NCBI RefSeq assembly: GCF_000482785.1
Contig: NZ_KI519500.1
Location: 1,327-65,326 of the forward strand
Length of the DNA stretch: 64,000 bases
Source of the DNA: Derxia gummosa DSM 723
Lineage (GTDB): Bacteria; Pseudomonadota; Gammaproteobacteria; Burkholderiales; Burkholderiaceae_E
Direction: 5' to 3'
Positions 29,538 to 39,225 of this stretch are shown piece by piece. A program made the translations under genes and the position numbers. How positions within the stretch are numbered: the stretch's first letter is position 1; each line of letters opens with the position of its first letter. Below the pieces are notes generated by a model, which ran no database searches, was not told the DNA's origin, and was given only the letters and a program-made list of their open reading frames with translations.

Positions 29538-32150
29538 ATGAACACCGCCTACCGCAAGAACCTGCCGGGCACGAAGGTCGATTTCTTCGACACCCGTGCC
29601 GCCGTCGAAGAGATCGCCCCCGGCGCCTACGACAAGCTGCCCTACACGTCGCGCGTGCTCGCCGAGAACCTCGTGCGCCGCTGCGACCCGGCCACCCTCA
29701 CCGATTCCCTCAAGCAGATCATCGAGCGCAAGCGCGAGCTGGACTTCCCGTGGTTCCCGGCGCGCGTGGTGTGTCATGACATCCTGGGCCAGACCGCACT
29801 CGTTGACCTCGCCGGCCTGCGCGACGCGATCGCCGACCAGGGCGGCGATCCGGCGCTCGTGAACCCGGTCGTGCCGACCCAGCTCATCGTCGACCACTCG
29901 CTCGCGGTGGAATACGGCGGCTTCGATCCGGACGCGTTCCAGAAGAACCGCGACGTCGAAGACCGCCGCAATGAAGACCGCTTCCACTTCATCGACTGGA
30001 CGCGCACCGCGTTCAAGAACGTGGACGTCATCCCGGCGGGCAACGGGATCATGCATCAGATCAACCTGGAGAAAATGTCGCCCGTCATCCAGGTGCGCGA
30101 AGGCGTGGCCTTTCCGGATACCTGCGTCGGCACCGACAGCCACACGCCCCACGTCGATGCGCTCGGCGTGATCGCGATCGGCGTCGGCGGCCTCGAAGCC
30201 GAGACCGTCATGCTGGGCCGCGCGTCGATGATGCGTCTGCCCGACATCGTCGGCGTCAAGCTCACCGGCGCGCGCAAGCCCGGCATCACCGCGACCGACA
30301 TCGTGCTCGCGCTGACCGAGTTCCTGCGCAAGGAGCGCGTGGTCGGCGCCTATGTCGAGTTCTTCGGCGAGGGCGCGGACAGCCTGTCGATCGGCGACCG
30401 CGCGACCATCTCGAACATGTGCCCGGAATACGGCGCGACCGCCGCGATGTTCTACATCGACGGCCAGACCATCGACTACCTCAAGCTCACCGGCCGCGAT
30501 CCCGAGCAGGTCGCGCTGGTCGAGAACTACGCCAAGACCACCGGCCTCTGGGGCGATGCGCTCAAGACCGCCGAATACGAGCGCGTCCTGAGCTTCGACC
30601 TCGGCACCGTCGTGCGCAACATGGCCGGCCCGTCGAACCCGCACAAGCGCCTGCCCACCAGCGCCCTCGTCGAGCGCGAGATCGCCGGCGCCGACAAGCT
30701 CGCCGCCGCCAAGGCGGAAGAAGCCGAAGGCAAGCTGCCCGACGGCGCGGTCATCATTGCCGCCATCACGAGCTGCACCAACACCAGCAACCCGCGCAAC
30801 GTCGTGGCCGCCGCCCTGCTCGCGCGCAAGGCCAACGAACTCGGCCTCGTGCGCAAGCCCTGGGTCAAGACCTCGTTCGCGCCGGGCTCGAAGGTCGCCA
30901 AGCTCTATCTCGAAGAAGCCGGCCTGCTGCCCGAACTCGAAAAGCTCGGCTTCGGCATCGTCGCCTACGCCTGCACGACCTGTAACGGCATGTCGGGCGC
31001 GCTCGATCCGAAGATCCAGCAGGAAATCATCGACCGCGACCTGTACGCGACTGCCGTGCTTTCGGGCAACCGCAACTTCGACGGCCGCATCCACCCGTAT
31101 GCGAAGCAGGCCTTCCTGGCCTCGCCGCCGCTCGTGGTCGCCTATGCGATCGCCGGCACGGTGCGCTTCGACATCGAGCAGGACGCGCTCGGCACCGACA
31201 AGGACGGCAAGCCCGTCACGCTGAAGGACCTCTGGCCGAGCGACGAGGAAATCGACGCGATCGTCGCCAAGTCGGTCAAGCCGGCGCAGTTCAAGGCCAT
31301 CTACGACCCGATGTTCGACCTCGGCACGGTCGAGGCGGCCAAGAGCCCGCTGTACGACTGGCGTCCGCAGTCGACCTACATCCGCCGCCCGCCCTACTGG
31401 GAAGGCGCGCTGGCCGGCGAACGCACGCTGAAGGCGATGCGCCCGCTCGCCGTGCTGCCCGACAACATCACGACCGACCATCTGTCGCCGTCGAACGCCA
31501 TCCTGGCCAGCTCCGCCGCCGGCGAATACCTCGCCAAGATGGGCCTGCCGGAAGAGGACTTCAATTCGTACGCGACGCACCGCGGCGACCACCTGACGGC
31601 CCAACGCGCCACCTTCGCCAACCCCCAGCTCGTCAACGAGATGGCGGTGGTCGATGGCCAGGTCAAGAAGGGTTCGCTCACGCGCGTCGAACCGGACGGC
31701 ACCGTGATGCGCATGTGGGAAGCGATCGAGACCTACATGAACCGCAAGCAGCCGCTGATCATCGTGGCCGGCGCCGACTACGGCCAGGGCTCGTCGCGCG
31801 ACTGGGCGGCCAAGGGCGTGCGCCTCGCGGGCGTGGAAGCGATCGTGGCCGAAGGCTTCGAGCGCATCCACCGCACCAACCTCGTCGGCATGGGCGTGCT
31901 GCCGCTCGAATTCAAGCCGGGCGTCAACCGCAAGACGCTCGCGCTCGACGGCACCGAGACCTATGACGTGATCGGCGCGCGCACCCCGCGCTGCGACCTC
32001 ACGCTCGTCATCCACCGCAAGAACGGCGAGACGGTCGAAGTGCCCGTCACCTGCCGCCTCGACACGGCGGAAGAAGTGCTCATCTACGAAGCGGGCGGCG
32101 TGCTGCAGCGCTTCGCGAAGGACTTCCTGGAATCGACCCAGGCAGCCTGA
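29538..32150 (+). CDS. acnD: Fe/S-dependent 2-methylisocitrate dehydratase AcnD
   Basis: An 870-residue aconitase-family enzyme. The [4Fe-4S] cysteines are in [10 protein letters not shown] and ACTTCNGMSGALDP, and the swivel-domain motif is [21 protein letters not shown]. AcnD dehydrates 2-methylcitrate to a 2-methylaconitate isomer that PrpF must rearrange. The start MNTAYRKNLPGTKVDFFDTR matches the short N-terminus of the family. Its position between prpC and prpF distinguishes it from AcnA, which is encoded separately near 50.8 kb. Confidence 0.95.
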   Translation: MNTAYRKNLPGTKVDFFDTRAAVEEIAPGAYDKLPYTSRVLAENLVRRCDPATLTDSLKQIIERKRELDFPWFPARVVCHDILGQTALVDLAGLRDAIADQGGDPALVNPVVPTQLIVDHSLAVEYGGFDPDAFQKNRDVEDRRNEDRFHFIDWTRTAFKNVDVIPAGNGIMHQINLEKMSPVIQVREGVAFPDTCVGTDSHTPHVDALGVIAIGVGGLEAETVMLGRASMMRLPDIVGVKLTGARKPGITATDIVLALTEFLRKERVVGAYVEFFGEGADSLSIGDRATISNMCPEYGATAAMFYIDGQTIDYLKLTGRDPEQVALVENYAKTTGLWGDALKTAEYERVLSFDLGTVVRNMAGPSNPHKRLPTSALVEREIAGADKLAAAKAEEAEGKLPDGAVIIAAITSCTNTSNPRNVVAAALLARKANELGLVRKPWVKTSFAPGSKVAKLYLEEAGLLPELEKLGFGIVAYACTTCNGMSGALDPKIQQEIIDRDLYATAVLSGNRNFDGRIHPYAKQAFLASPPLVVAYAIAGTVRFDIEQDALGTDKDGKPVTLKDLWPSDEEIDAIVAKSVKPAQFKAIYDPMFDLGTVEAAKSPLYDWRPQSTYIRRPPYWEGALAGERTLKAMRPLAVLPDNITTDHLSPSNAILASSAAGEYLAKMGLPEEDFNSYATHRGDHLTAQRATFANPQLVNEMAVVDGQVKKGSLTRVEPDGTVMRMWEAIETYMNRKQPLIIVAGADYGQGSSRDWAAKGVRLAGVEAIVAEGFERIHRTNLVGMGVLPLEFKPGVNRKTLALDGTETYDVIGARTPRCDLTLVIHRKNGETVEVPVTCRLDTAEEVLIYEAGGVLQRFAKDFLESTQAA

Positions 32151-32224
32151 GGACCGGCGCCCCAAGCGCCCGTCCGGGGCGGCGGCCATCAGCCGCCGCC
32201 CCGCCCCCACGCAAAGGATTCCCC

Positions 32225-33418
32225 ATGGCCCATGTGCCTCAAGTGAAGATTCCCGCCACCTACATCCGCGGTGGCACGAGCAAGGGCGTGTTCTTCCGCC
32301 TGCAGGACCTTCCCGAGCGCTGCCAGCAGCCGGGCAAGGCCCGCGACAAGCTGCTGCTGCGCGTGATCGGCAGCCCCGATCCCTACGGCAAGCAGACCGA
32401 CGGCATGGGCGGCGCCACGTCGAGCACGAGCAAGACCGTCATCCTCGCGAAGAGCAGCAAGCCCGACCACGATGTGGACTACCTGTTCGGCCAGGTGTCG
32501 ATCGACAAGGCCTTCGTGGACTGGAGCGGCAACTGCGGCAACCTGTCGGCGGCGGTCGGCTCGTTCGCGATCAGCGGCGGCCTGGTCGATCCGGCGCGCG
32601 TGCCCGAGAACGGCATCTGCACCGTGCGCATCTGGCAGGCCAACATCTCCAAGACCATCGTCGCCCACGTGCCCGTCACCAATGGCGAAGTGCAGGAAAC
32701 CGGCGACTTCGAACTCGACGGCGTGACCTTCCCGGCCGCCGAAGTGCAGCTCGAATTCCTCGACCCGGCCGATGAAGGCGAAGGCGACGGCGGCGGCTCG
32801 ATGTTCCCGACCGGCAATCTGGTCGATGACCTCGAAGTCCCGGGCCTGGGCACGCTCAAGGCCACGATGATCAACGCTGGCATCCCGACCATCTTCGTGA
32901 ACGCCGACGCCATCGGCTACACCGGCACCGAGCTGCAGGACGCGATCAACGGCGACGCCAAGGCGCTCGCGATGTTCGAGAACCTGCGTGCCCACGGCGC
33001 GCTGCGCATGGGCCTCATCAAGGAACTCGGCGAAGCCGCCAAGCGCCAGCACACGCCCAAGATCGCCTTCGTCGCGCCGCCCACCACCTACACCGCGTCG
33101 AGCGGCAAGACGGTCGAGGCAGGCGAGATCGACCTGTGCGTGCGCGCGCTGTCGATGGGCAAGCTGCACCACGCGATGATGGGCACGGCCGCGGTCGCGA
33201 TCGGCACCGCCGCCGCAATCCCCGGCACGCTCGTCAACCTCGCGGCCGGCGGCGGCGAGCGCGCGGCGGTGCGCTTCGGTCATCCGTCGGGCACGCTGCG
33301 CGTCGGCGCCGAGGCGAAGCAGGCCGACGGCGAATGGACCGTGACGAAGGCGATCATGAGCCGCAGCGCCCGCGTGCTCATGGAAGGCTTCGTGCGCGTG
33401 CCCGGCGATTCGTTCTGA
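32225..33418 (+). CDS. prpF: 2-methylaconitate isomerase PrpF
   Basis: A 397-residue protein of the PrpF/DiaP-like isomerase family, with MAHVPQVKIPATYIRGGTSKGVFFR, DGMGGATSSTSKTVIL, FVDWSGNCGNLSAAVGSFAI and ATMINAGIPTIFVNAD. It isomerises 2-methyl-trans-aconitate to the cis form, which AcnB can hydrate. AGGA precedes the start. It is the last gene of the prp operon; acnB follows about 530 bp downstream on the same strand. Confidence 0.95.
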   Translation: MAHVPQVKIPATYIRGGTSKGVFFRLQDLPERCQQPGKARDKLLLRVIGSPDPYGKQTDGMGGATSSTSKTVILAKSSKPDHDVDYLFGQVSIDKAFVDWSGNCGNLSAAVGSFAISGGLVDPARVPENGICTVRIWQANISKTIVAHVPVTNGEVQETGDFELDGVTFPAAEVQLEFLDPADEGEGDGGGSMFPTGNLVDDLEVPGLGTLKATMINAGIPTIFVNADAIGYTGTELQDAINGDAKALAMFENLRAHGALRMGLIKELGEAAKRQHTPKIAFVAPPTTYTASSGKTVEAGEIDLCVRALSMGKLHHAMMGTAAVAIGTAAAIPGTLVNLAAGGGERAAVRFGHPSGTLRVGAEAKQADGEWTVTKAIMSRSARVLMEGFVRVPGDSF

Positions 33419-33950
33419 CCCGACGTACCTGCGGGTATTGATGCTGCGCTGCCACGTCCCGACCGCCTCCGCCGCGAGTCCGGCGGGTGCGGCGCGTGCT
33501 TGGGTGACTCGTCGTCACTGCGCTGCACCAATGTCGCATATCCTTACGTGTTCCACGCCGTCGCACCGACGGCGGCCTGCTGCTCACGGCCCGGCGCAAC
33601 CCCGCCCGGCCCGCGCTTCCCGGCGGAGCAGCGAGAGGCAATCCGCGACGGCGTCCGCGCCGGGCCCGATCCGGCCCGCCAGTCGCCCGACCATGTCTTG
33701 ATCAACGAGAGCGAGGCAGGAGGAGACCCTTCGATGACGCGCAGCGCATCACCGAACGCCAGCCGGGACCGCCTTGCGCGACCCGGCCACGAACGGGGTC
33801 GCGCACGGATCGAAGTGCCTGCCAGCCCGTCGCGACCGGCCCTGCCCGGCGCGACGGGCGAGATGTAGAGAACCGGGGCGCAAGCCCCGAACGGGCGTGT
33901 GGCCGCTGCCCGGGGCCCACGCCCTCGTGTTTAGTCGAGGGAGCGAAACC
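33419..33950 (+). other. Intergenic region between prpF and acnB
   Basis: 532 bp without an established gene. It contains a short hairpin at 33556-33574 (8-bp stem CGCCGTCG/CGACGGCG with a 3-nt loop) and a 44-codon open frame with a strong ribosome-binding site, annotated separately. A promoter for acnB is expected here but none stands out. Confidence 0.5.
33734..33868 (+). CDS. Possible small protein or leader peptide upstream of acnB
   Basis: A 44-residue open frame ([20 protein letters not shown] and onwards) with a near-perfect Shine-Dalgarno sequence AGGAGGAG 8 nt before its ATG, the strongest such site in the area. It ends 82 bp before acnB. The product is Arg/Pro-rich and basic with no recognisable domain. 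It may be a leader peptide, a small protein or a chance frame. Confidence 0.3.
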   Translation: MTRSASPNASRDRLARPGHERGRARIEVPASPSRPALPGATGEM

Positions 33951-36542
33951 GTGCTTGAAACCTACCGTCAACATGTCGCCGAGCGTGCCGCGCTCGGCAT
34001 TCCGCCGCTGCCGCTGTCGGCCCAGCAAACGGCCGACCTGATCGAGCTGATCAAGAACCCGCCGGCGGGTGAGGAAGACTTCCTCGTCGAACTGCTCACC
34101 TTCCGCGTGCCCCCGGGCGTGGACGATGCCGCCAAGGTCAAGGCCAGCTTCCTCGCCGCCGTCGCCCATGGCGACATCAAGGTCGGCCTCATCTCGAAGG
34201 CCAAGGCCACCGAGCTGCTCGGCACGATGGTCGGCGGCTACAACGTCAAGCCGCTGATCGACCTGCTCGAAGACGGCGAAGTCGCCGCGATCGCCGCCGA
34301 GGGCCTGAAGAAGACCCTGCTGATGTTCGACTTCTTCCACGACGTGGCCGAAAAGGCCAAGGCCGGCAACGCCAAGGCCAAGGAAGTCATCCAGTCGTGG
34401 GCCGACGCCGAGTGGTTCACCACCCGTCCGGAAGTGCCCAAGAGCATCACCGTCACCGTCTTCAAGGTGCCCGGCGAAACCAACACCGACGACCTCTCGC
34501 CCGCCCCCGACGCGTGGAGCCGCCCGGACATCCCGATGCACTACCTCGCCATGCTGAAGAACACGCGCCCCGACGCGGCCTTCAAGCCCGAGGAAGACGG
34601 CAAGCGCGGTCCGATGCAGTTCATCGAAGACCTCAAGAAGAAGGGCCACCTCGTCGCCTACGTCGGTGACGTCGTCGGTACCGGCTCGTCGCGCAAGTCG
34701 GCGACCAACTCGGTCATCTGGGCCACGGGCCAGGACATCCCCTTCGTGCCGAACAAGCGCTTCGGCGGTGTGACGCTCGGCGGCAAGATCGCCCCGATCT
34801 TCTTCAACACCCAGGAAGACTCGGGCTCGCTGCCGATCGAAGTTGACGTGAGCAAGCTCGAAATGGGCGACGTCATCGAAGTCCTGCCGTACGACGGCAA
34901 GATCACGAAGGACGGTGCCACGGTTGCGGAATTCGCGCTCAAGAGCGAAGTGCTGCTCGACGAAGTGCGCGCCGGCGGCCGCATCAACCTGATCATCGGC
35001 CGCTCGCTCACCGGCAAGGCCCGTGAATTCCTCGGCCTGCCCGCCTCGACGCTGTTCCGCCTGCCGAAGGCGCCGGTCGACAGCGGCAAGGGCTTCTCGC
35101 TGGCCCAGAAGATGGTCGGCCGCGCGGTCGGCCTGCCGGAAGGCCAGGGCGTGCGCCCGGGCACCTACTGCGAACCGAAGATGACCACGGTCGGCTCGCA
35201 GGACACCACCGGCCCGATGACCCGCGACGAACTCAAGGATCTGGCCTGCCTCGGCTTCTCGGCCGACCTGGTGATGCAGTCGTTCTGCCACACCGCCGCC
35301 TATCCGAAGCCCGTCGACGTCAAGACCCACCGCGAGCTGCCGGCCTTCATCAGCAACCGTGGCGGCGTCGCGCTGCGCCCGGGCGACGGCGTGATCCACT
35401 CCTGGCTCAACCGCCTGCTGCTGCCCGACACCGTCGGCACCGGCGGCGATTCGCACACCCGCTTCCCGATCGGCATCTCGTTCCCGGCCGGTTCGGGCCT
35501 CGTGGCCTTCGGCGCGGCGACCGGCGTGATGCCGCTCGACATGCCGGAATCGGTGCTCGTGCGCTTCAGCGGCAAGATGCAGCCCGGCATCACCCTGCGT
35601 GACCTCGTGCATGCGATCCCGCTGTACGCGATCAAGGCCGGCCTGCTGACGGTCGAGAAGAAGGGCAAGAAGAACATCTTCTCGGGCCGCATCCTCGAAA
35701 TCGAAGGCCTGCCCGACCTCAAGGTCGAGCAAGCGTTCGAACTGTCCGACGCCTCGGCCGAACGCTCAGCCGCCGGCTGCGCGATCAAGCTCAACAAGGA
35801 GCCGATCGCCGAGTACCTGAAGTCGAACATCGTTCTGATGAAGAACATGATCGCCGACGGCTACCAGGACAAGCGCACGCTGGAACGCCGCATCAAGTCG
35901 GTCGAAGCCTGGCTCGCGAACCCGCAGCTGCTCGAAGCCGACGCGGATGCCGAATACGCCGCCGTCATCGAGATCAACCTCGACGACATCAAGGAACCGA
36001 TCCTCTGCGCGCCGAACGATCCGGACGACGCCCGCCTCCTGTCGGACGTGGCCGGCACCAAGATCGACGAAGTGTTCATCGGTTCGTGCATGACCAACAT
36101 CGGTCACTTCCGCGCCGCCTCGAAGCTGCTCGGCGGCCAGAAGGACATCCCGGTCAAGCTGTGGGTGGCCCCGCCGACCAAGATGGACGCGGCCGAGCTG
36201 ACCAAGGAAGGTCACTACAACGTGTTCGGCACCGCCGGCGCGCGTACCGAAATGCCGGGCTGCTCGCTGTGCATGGGCAACCAGGCGCAAGTGCGCACGG
36301 GCGCGACCGTCGTCTCGACCTCGACCCGCAACTTCCCGAACCGTCTGGGCAAGGACACCAACGTGTTCCTGGCCTCGGCGGAACTGGCGTCGATCGCGTC
36401 CAAGCTCGGCAAGCTGCCGACCGTGGCCGAGTACAACGAGTACATCGGCGTCATCAACGCCGATGCGGCGAACATCTACCGCTACATGAACTTCGACCAG
36501 ATCGCCGAGTACGCCGACGTGGCGAAGACCGTCGAAGTCTGA
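33951..36542 (+). CDS. acnB: Aconitate hydratase B / 2-methylisocitrate dehydratase
   Basis: An 863-residue AcnB with HEAT-like N-terminal domain ([23 protein letters not shown]), swivel domain ([22 protein letters not shown]) and a C-terminal catalytic half with cluster ligands in [15 protein letters not shown] and [18 protein letters not shown]. The start codon is GTG, with GAGGGAG upstream, and matches where AcnB proteins normally begin. AcnB interconverts citrate and isocitrate and also hydrates 2-methyl-cis-aconitate, so it completes the methylcitrate cycle of the prp genes just upstream. A strong terminator follows. Confidence 0.96.
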   Translation: MLETYRQHVAERAALGIPPLPLSAQQTADLIELIKNPPAGEEDFLVELLTFRVPPGVDDAAKVKASFLAAVAHGDIKVGLISKAKATELLGTMVGGYNVKPLIDLLEDGEVAAIAAEGLKKTLLMFDFFHDVAEKAKAGNAKAKEVIQSWADAEWFTTRPEVPKSITVTVFKVPGETNTDDLSPAPDAWSRPDIPMHYLAMLKNTRPDAAFKPEEDGKRGPMQFIEDLKKKGHLVAYVGDVVGTGSSRKSATNSVIWATGQDIPFVPNKRFGGVTLGGKIAPIFFNTQEDSGSLPIEVDVSKLEMGDVIEVLPYDGKITKDGATVAEFALKSEVLLDEVRAGGRINLIIGRSLTGKAREFLGLPASTLFRLPKAPVDSGKGFSLAQKMVGRAVGLPEGQGVRPGTYCEPKMTTVGSQDTTGPMTRDELKDLACLGFSADLVMQSFCHTAAYPKPVDVKTHRELPAFISNRGGVALRPGDGVIHSWLNRLLLPDTVGTGGDSHTRFPIGISFPAGSGLVAFGAATGVMPLDMPESVLVRFSGKMQPGITLRDLVHAIPLYAIKAGLLTVEKKGKKNIFSGRILEIEGLPDLKVEQAFELSDASAERSAAGCAIKLNKEPIAEYLKSNIVLMKNMIADGYQDKRTLERRIKSVEAWLANPQLLEADADAEYAAVIEINLDDIKEPILCAPNDPDDARLLSDVAGTKIDEVFIGSCMTNIGHFRAASKLLGGQKDIPVKLWVAPPTKMDAAELTKEGHYNVFGTAGARTEMPGCSLCMGNQAQVRTGATVVSTSTRNFPNRLGKDTNVFLASAELASIASKLGKLPTVAEYNEYIGVINADAANIYRYMNFDQIAEYADVAKTVEV

Positions 36543-36586
36543 GTGAGCTGACGGCGCCGGCCGGAACAGGTCGGCGCTGAATGAAG

Positions 36587-36620
36587 AACGGCCCGCCGTG
36601 GGAAACCCGGCGGGCCGTTT
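36587..36620 (+). terminator. Intrinsic terminator after acnB
   Basis: A 12-bp stem (AACGGCCCGCCG, 9-nt loop, CGGCGGGCCGTT) followed by TTTGCATTT, starting 45 bp after the acnB stop. It separates acnB from the convergent DUF4157-associated gene. Confidence 0.85.
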
Positions 36621-36657
36621 GCATTTGCGGCGATGACGGCCGTGGGCGGTCGCCGTC

Positions 36658-37899
36658 TCAGTCCGGCCAGTTGTTCTTCAATCCATACACCCGCCCCAGA
36701 CTCGCCGCGACCGCAGGCGAGATCGTCGCGCCGGTGCGCGGATAGCACTGCTCGACCCGGCCGTCCACCTTGGTCGCGAACTGGTACTGGGCACCGCCAC
36801 CGGACTGCGGAGTCCACCAGTGGATGGCGTTCGCGTTCAACGCTGCGCCGAGATGCTGATCGAACTCGCCGCAGATCGCGCGGACGGTGTCGAGCGTGGC
36901 CGCCGCGGGCATCAGCGTCTTGCTTTCGGGCACGCCCGCATCCGGCCTCAGACCGCGCAGCGTGTGATGGCGCGAGAAATGCCCGACGCGATAGCTGTTG
37001 TGGGTCTGCTGCTCGTAGTCGTCATGACCGGGCGGCGCGTCCTTGGCGAAGTGACGCAGCCATCCCACCGGCGTGTCACTCAGCTGCTCGAGCGCGAGCT
37101 GGTTGATGACGTCGTAGGTCGGCGCCGCCAGCTCCAGATAGCGCAGCACATCGGGCTGACGATCGTGCAGCCAGTCGATGGCGCGCTTGATTTCGGGACC
37201 GTGCGCGGCATGGTTCGCCTCGACGACGGCCACGAAGGATGGCATGTGGTCGAACACCCGGCCGAGCTTGCCGACGTTGTCGATGTCCGTCGAATCGAAC
37301 AGCGCAAGAATGGTCCGCCGCGCCGCCGGCACCGGCGTGCCGCACATGCGATCGACCGTCGCCGAATTGAGTCCCTTGCGCAGGAGCGCGAGGAAGCGGT
37401 CGGCCGATTCGCTCAGGTGCCGGGCGACCGAGTAGTAGTGCGCGTCGAGAGCGGCGAGCGCACGGTAGCGGTCGTCCTTGTCGGCCAGATCGCCGATCAC
37501 GCGCTGCAGATACGCGGGCGTCACGCCGAGCTTGGTCACGAGGTTCCACGCTCGGACCCAGCCGCCGGCAATCTCCTTGAGCGTGTCTGCGTCATCGCCG
37601 GTGAAGCCCTCGCCGATGATTTTGTCGCGCTTGGTTTGCACGCACTGCGCGACGGCGCCGCCCACTCCCCGCGCCACCCGTGGGCGCGCGAGCCGCTGTG
37701 TCGCCATGGTGCGCGCGGCAGTCTCGCCGATGTGCGCGCCGAGCGTGGCGAGCCGTCGTGTCTGGTCGCTCGAGTCGCGCAGGGCGGCGAAGCGAAGCTG
37801 GGTCGGGCTGCCCGGCCGAACCGGGCCCTGGCCCGGGATGCCGGCCTGCGCACGAGAAGCGGCGCGGTCACGGTCAACCGATGCGATCCGAAGTTTCAT
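36658..37899 (-). CDS. Unknown protein downstream of the DUF4157 gene, sharing its N-terminal segment
   Basis: A 413-residue protein I do not recognise. It has no signal peptide or membrane helix. Residues about 28-57 (RPGSPTQLRFAALRDSS, then L-A-T-L-G) align with residues 27-55 of the adjacent DUF4157 protein (RAGSAAQLRQAALAESS, then L-R-S-L-A), with roughly half of the positions identical. The rest is mainly helical with several Trp/His-rich stretches (GWLRHFAKDAPPGHDDYEQQ, NANAIHWWTPQSGGGAQYQF). It starts 20 bp after the DUF4157 gene and is probably co-transcribed. A cargo, effector or substrate partner of the DUF4157 protein is a reasonable guess. Confidence 0.7.
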   Translation of the reverse strand: MKLRIASVDRDRAASRAQAGIPGQGPVRPGSPTQLRFAALRDSSDQTRRLATLGAHIGETAARTMATQRLARPRVARGVGGAVAQCVQTKRDKIIGEGFTGDDADTLKEIAGGWVRAWNLVTKLGVTPAYLQRVIGDLADKDDRYRALAALDAHYYSVARHLSESADRFLALLRKGLNSATVDRMCGTPVPAARRTILALFDSTDIDNVGKLGRVFDHMPSFVAVVEANHAAHGPEIKRAIDWLHDRQPDVLRYLELAAPTYDVINQLALEQLSDTPVGWLRHFAKDAPPGHDDYEQQTHNSYRVGHFSRHHTLRGLRPDAGVPESKTLMPAAATLDTVRAICGEFDQHLGAALNANAIHWWTPQSGGGAQYQFATKVDGRVEQCYPRTGATISPAVAASLGRVYGLKNNWPD

Positions 37900-37919
37900 G
37901 GTGGCTGCCAGCGGTCGGG

Positions 37920-38672
37920 TCAGGCGCCCGACAGGGCACGGGCGCCCATCGCGTCGGCCTCGCTTTCGAGCGAGTGGTCGTCATTGACCGCGACGCCATC
38001 GACCTCCGTCGTCGGCTGCACGCGGCCCTCGGCCTGCTGCACCACATGCCAGGCTTCATGCGGCAGATGCTGCTCCTGCCCCGGCGCGACATGGATGTCG
38101 GTGCCCTGTGCGTAGGCATGGGCATTGAGCTGGGCCGGCTGGGGCGAGTTGTAGTGCACGCGCACGTTGTCGAGCGACATGCCCGACAGCGATTCGACGC
38201 CCGACTTGAGGTTGTCGGGCAGGCCGGTGCGGTTGGGCTCGGCCTTCATCTGCGCGGGTTCCTCCTCCTCGGTGGCGAGCTGGGCGGGCTGACCGGCCCA
38301 GTGGCCCTGCAAGGGATCCTCCTCGTCAGCCGCGAGCTGGGCCGGCGCGGCACCAGCCCAGCGGCCCTGGAGCGGCTCCTCTTCCTCGGCCGCGAGCTGG
38401 GCGGGCGCCGCATCGGCCCAGCGGCCCTGGAGCGGTTCTTCTTCGTCCTCGGCGCGCTGGGCGGTCGCGCCTTCGAGTGCCGACAGCTGCGCGCCGCCCG
38501 CCGCCTCGATGCTGCCCGCGAGCGAGCGCAATTGCGCGGCGCGCGCGCTGGACTCGGCGAGGGCGGCCTGCCTGAGCTGGGCCGCGCTGCCGGCACGACC
38601 GGCGGCACGGCTGCCGACCTGGGCGGCGGCAGCGGAATTCGACGACTGATGGACGAGTTGCTCGGCTTTCAT
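37920..38672 (-). CDS. DUF4157 (eCIS-core) protein with intact HExxH metallopeptidase-like motif
   Basis: A 250-residue protein in three parts. Residues 31-55 carry a QLRQAALAESS-type segment. Residues about 77-136 hold three approximately 20-residue repeats built on EEEPLQGRWA and AAPAQLAA. Residues about 150-250 form a DUF4157 domain: GLPDNLKSGVESLSGMSLDNVRVHY-like start, H205-E206-A-W-H209 in LPHEAWHVVQQ, and a distal acidic ESEAD segment that could supply the third metal ligand. DUF4157 proteins are often linked to extracellular contractile injection systems or polymorphic toxins, where they are thought to be peptidase-like or structural modules. No tail-sheath genes are in the window. 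The start MKAEQLVHQ has GGAG upstream. Confidence 0.85.
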   Translation of the reverse strand: MKAEQLVHQSSNSAAAAQVGSRAAGRAGSAAQLRQAALAESSARAAQLRSLAGSIEAAGGAQLSALEGATAQRAEDEEEPLQGRWADAAPAQLAAEEEEPLQGRWAGAAPAQLAADEEDPLQGHWAGQPAQLATEEEEPAQMKAEPNRTGLPDNLKSGVESLSGMSLDNVRVHYNSPQPAQLNAHAYAQGTDIHVAPGQEQHLPHEAWHVVQQAEGRVQPTTEVDGVAVNDDHSLESEADAMGARALSGA

Positions 38673-38876
38673 GGCGGCTCCGGCGCGGCGGCGAGGGGGA
38701 AGCCGCAACTATCGCGGCGCTCCCCCGGCGACAGCAATCACTCCGGGGTGTCGTCCGCTGCGGGAGCATGCGCGGCGTCAGACGCCGGCGGATGCGCGGG
38801 GACGGGCTGCATCACGCGGCGCCGGATGCGCGGCGACGACGACAGCACAGTCACCGGCCCCGCGCCGCCCTCGACG

Positions 38877-39191
38877 TCAGAAGCACTCGCGCTCCAGCCG
38901 GTCGAGGTCGTCCAGCGCCGCTTCGTCGTCGCCGGCCTCGAACAGGTCACGCACCGCGTTGGCCAGGCTGTGCAGCAGCAGCAGGTCGTCGCGGCGGGCG
39001 CCGCGCGTGCTGTTGCGCTGCTTGTCGAGGTAGGCGATGAAGCGGTTGCCGGGGTCGCGCTGGCGGTGGCGCTCGATGTGGTCGAGCACGCGCTTCACAT
39101 TGCCGTCGAAGTCGATGTCGCGGAAGGACACGTAGCGGTCGGGGCCGCCGGCGGGCTGGATCTGGTTGAGGGAAATCGGGGCAAGGGCCAT
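38877..39191 (-). CDS. cowN: CowN, CO-weal nitrogenase-protecting protein
   Basis: A 104-residue protein matching the CowN family: DRYVSFRDIDFDGNVKRVLDHIERH, RFIAYLDKQRN, RRDDLLLLHSLANAVRDLFEAGDDEAALDDLDRLERECF. The pattern of DRYVSF, a central HS motif and an acidic C-terminus ending in a cysteine is characteristic. In Rhodospirillum rubrum CowN sustains nitrogen fixation when carbon monoxide is present by protecting nitrogenase. AGGAG lies 10 nt before the start. It follows a CooA-like CO sensor by 34 bp on the same strand, with a CooA-type site upstream. No nif genes are in the window. Confidence 0.88.
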   Translation of the reverse strand: MALAPISLNQIQPAGGPDRYVSFRDIDFDGNVKRVLDHIERHRQRDPGNRFIAYLDKQRNSTRGARRDDLLLLHSLANAVRDLFEAGDDEAALDDLDRLERECF

Positions 39192-39225
39192 GTCGCGCAC
39201 TCCTGTGGGTTGAGTGCGCCGGAGG

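Noticed and set aside
29427-32210. A 927-codon minus-strand open frame opposite acnD.
   Set aside because: acnD is conserved along its whole length. The antisense product has no motif and a skewed composition.
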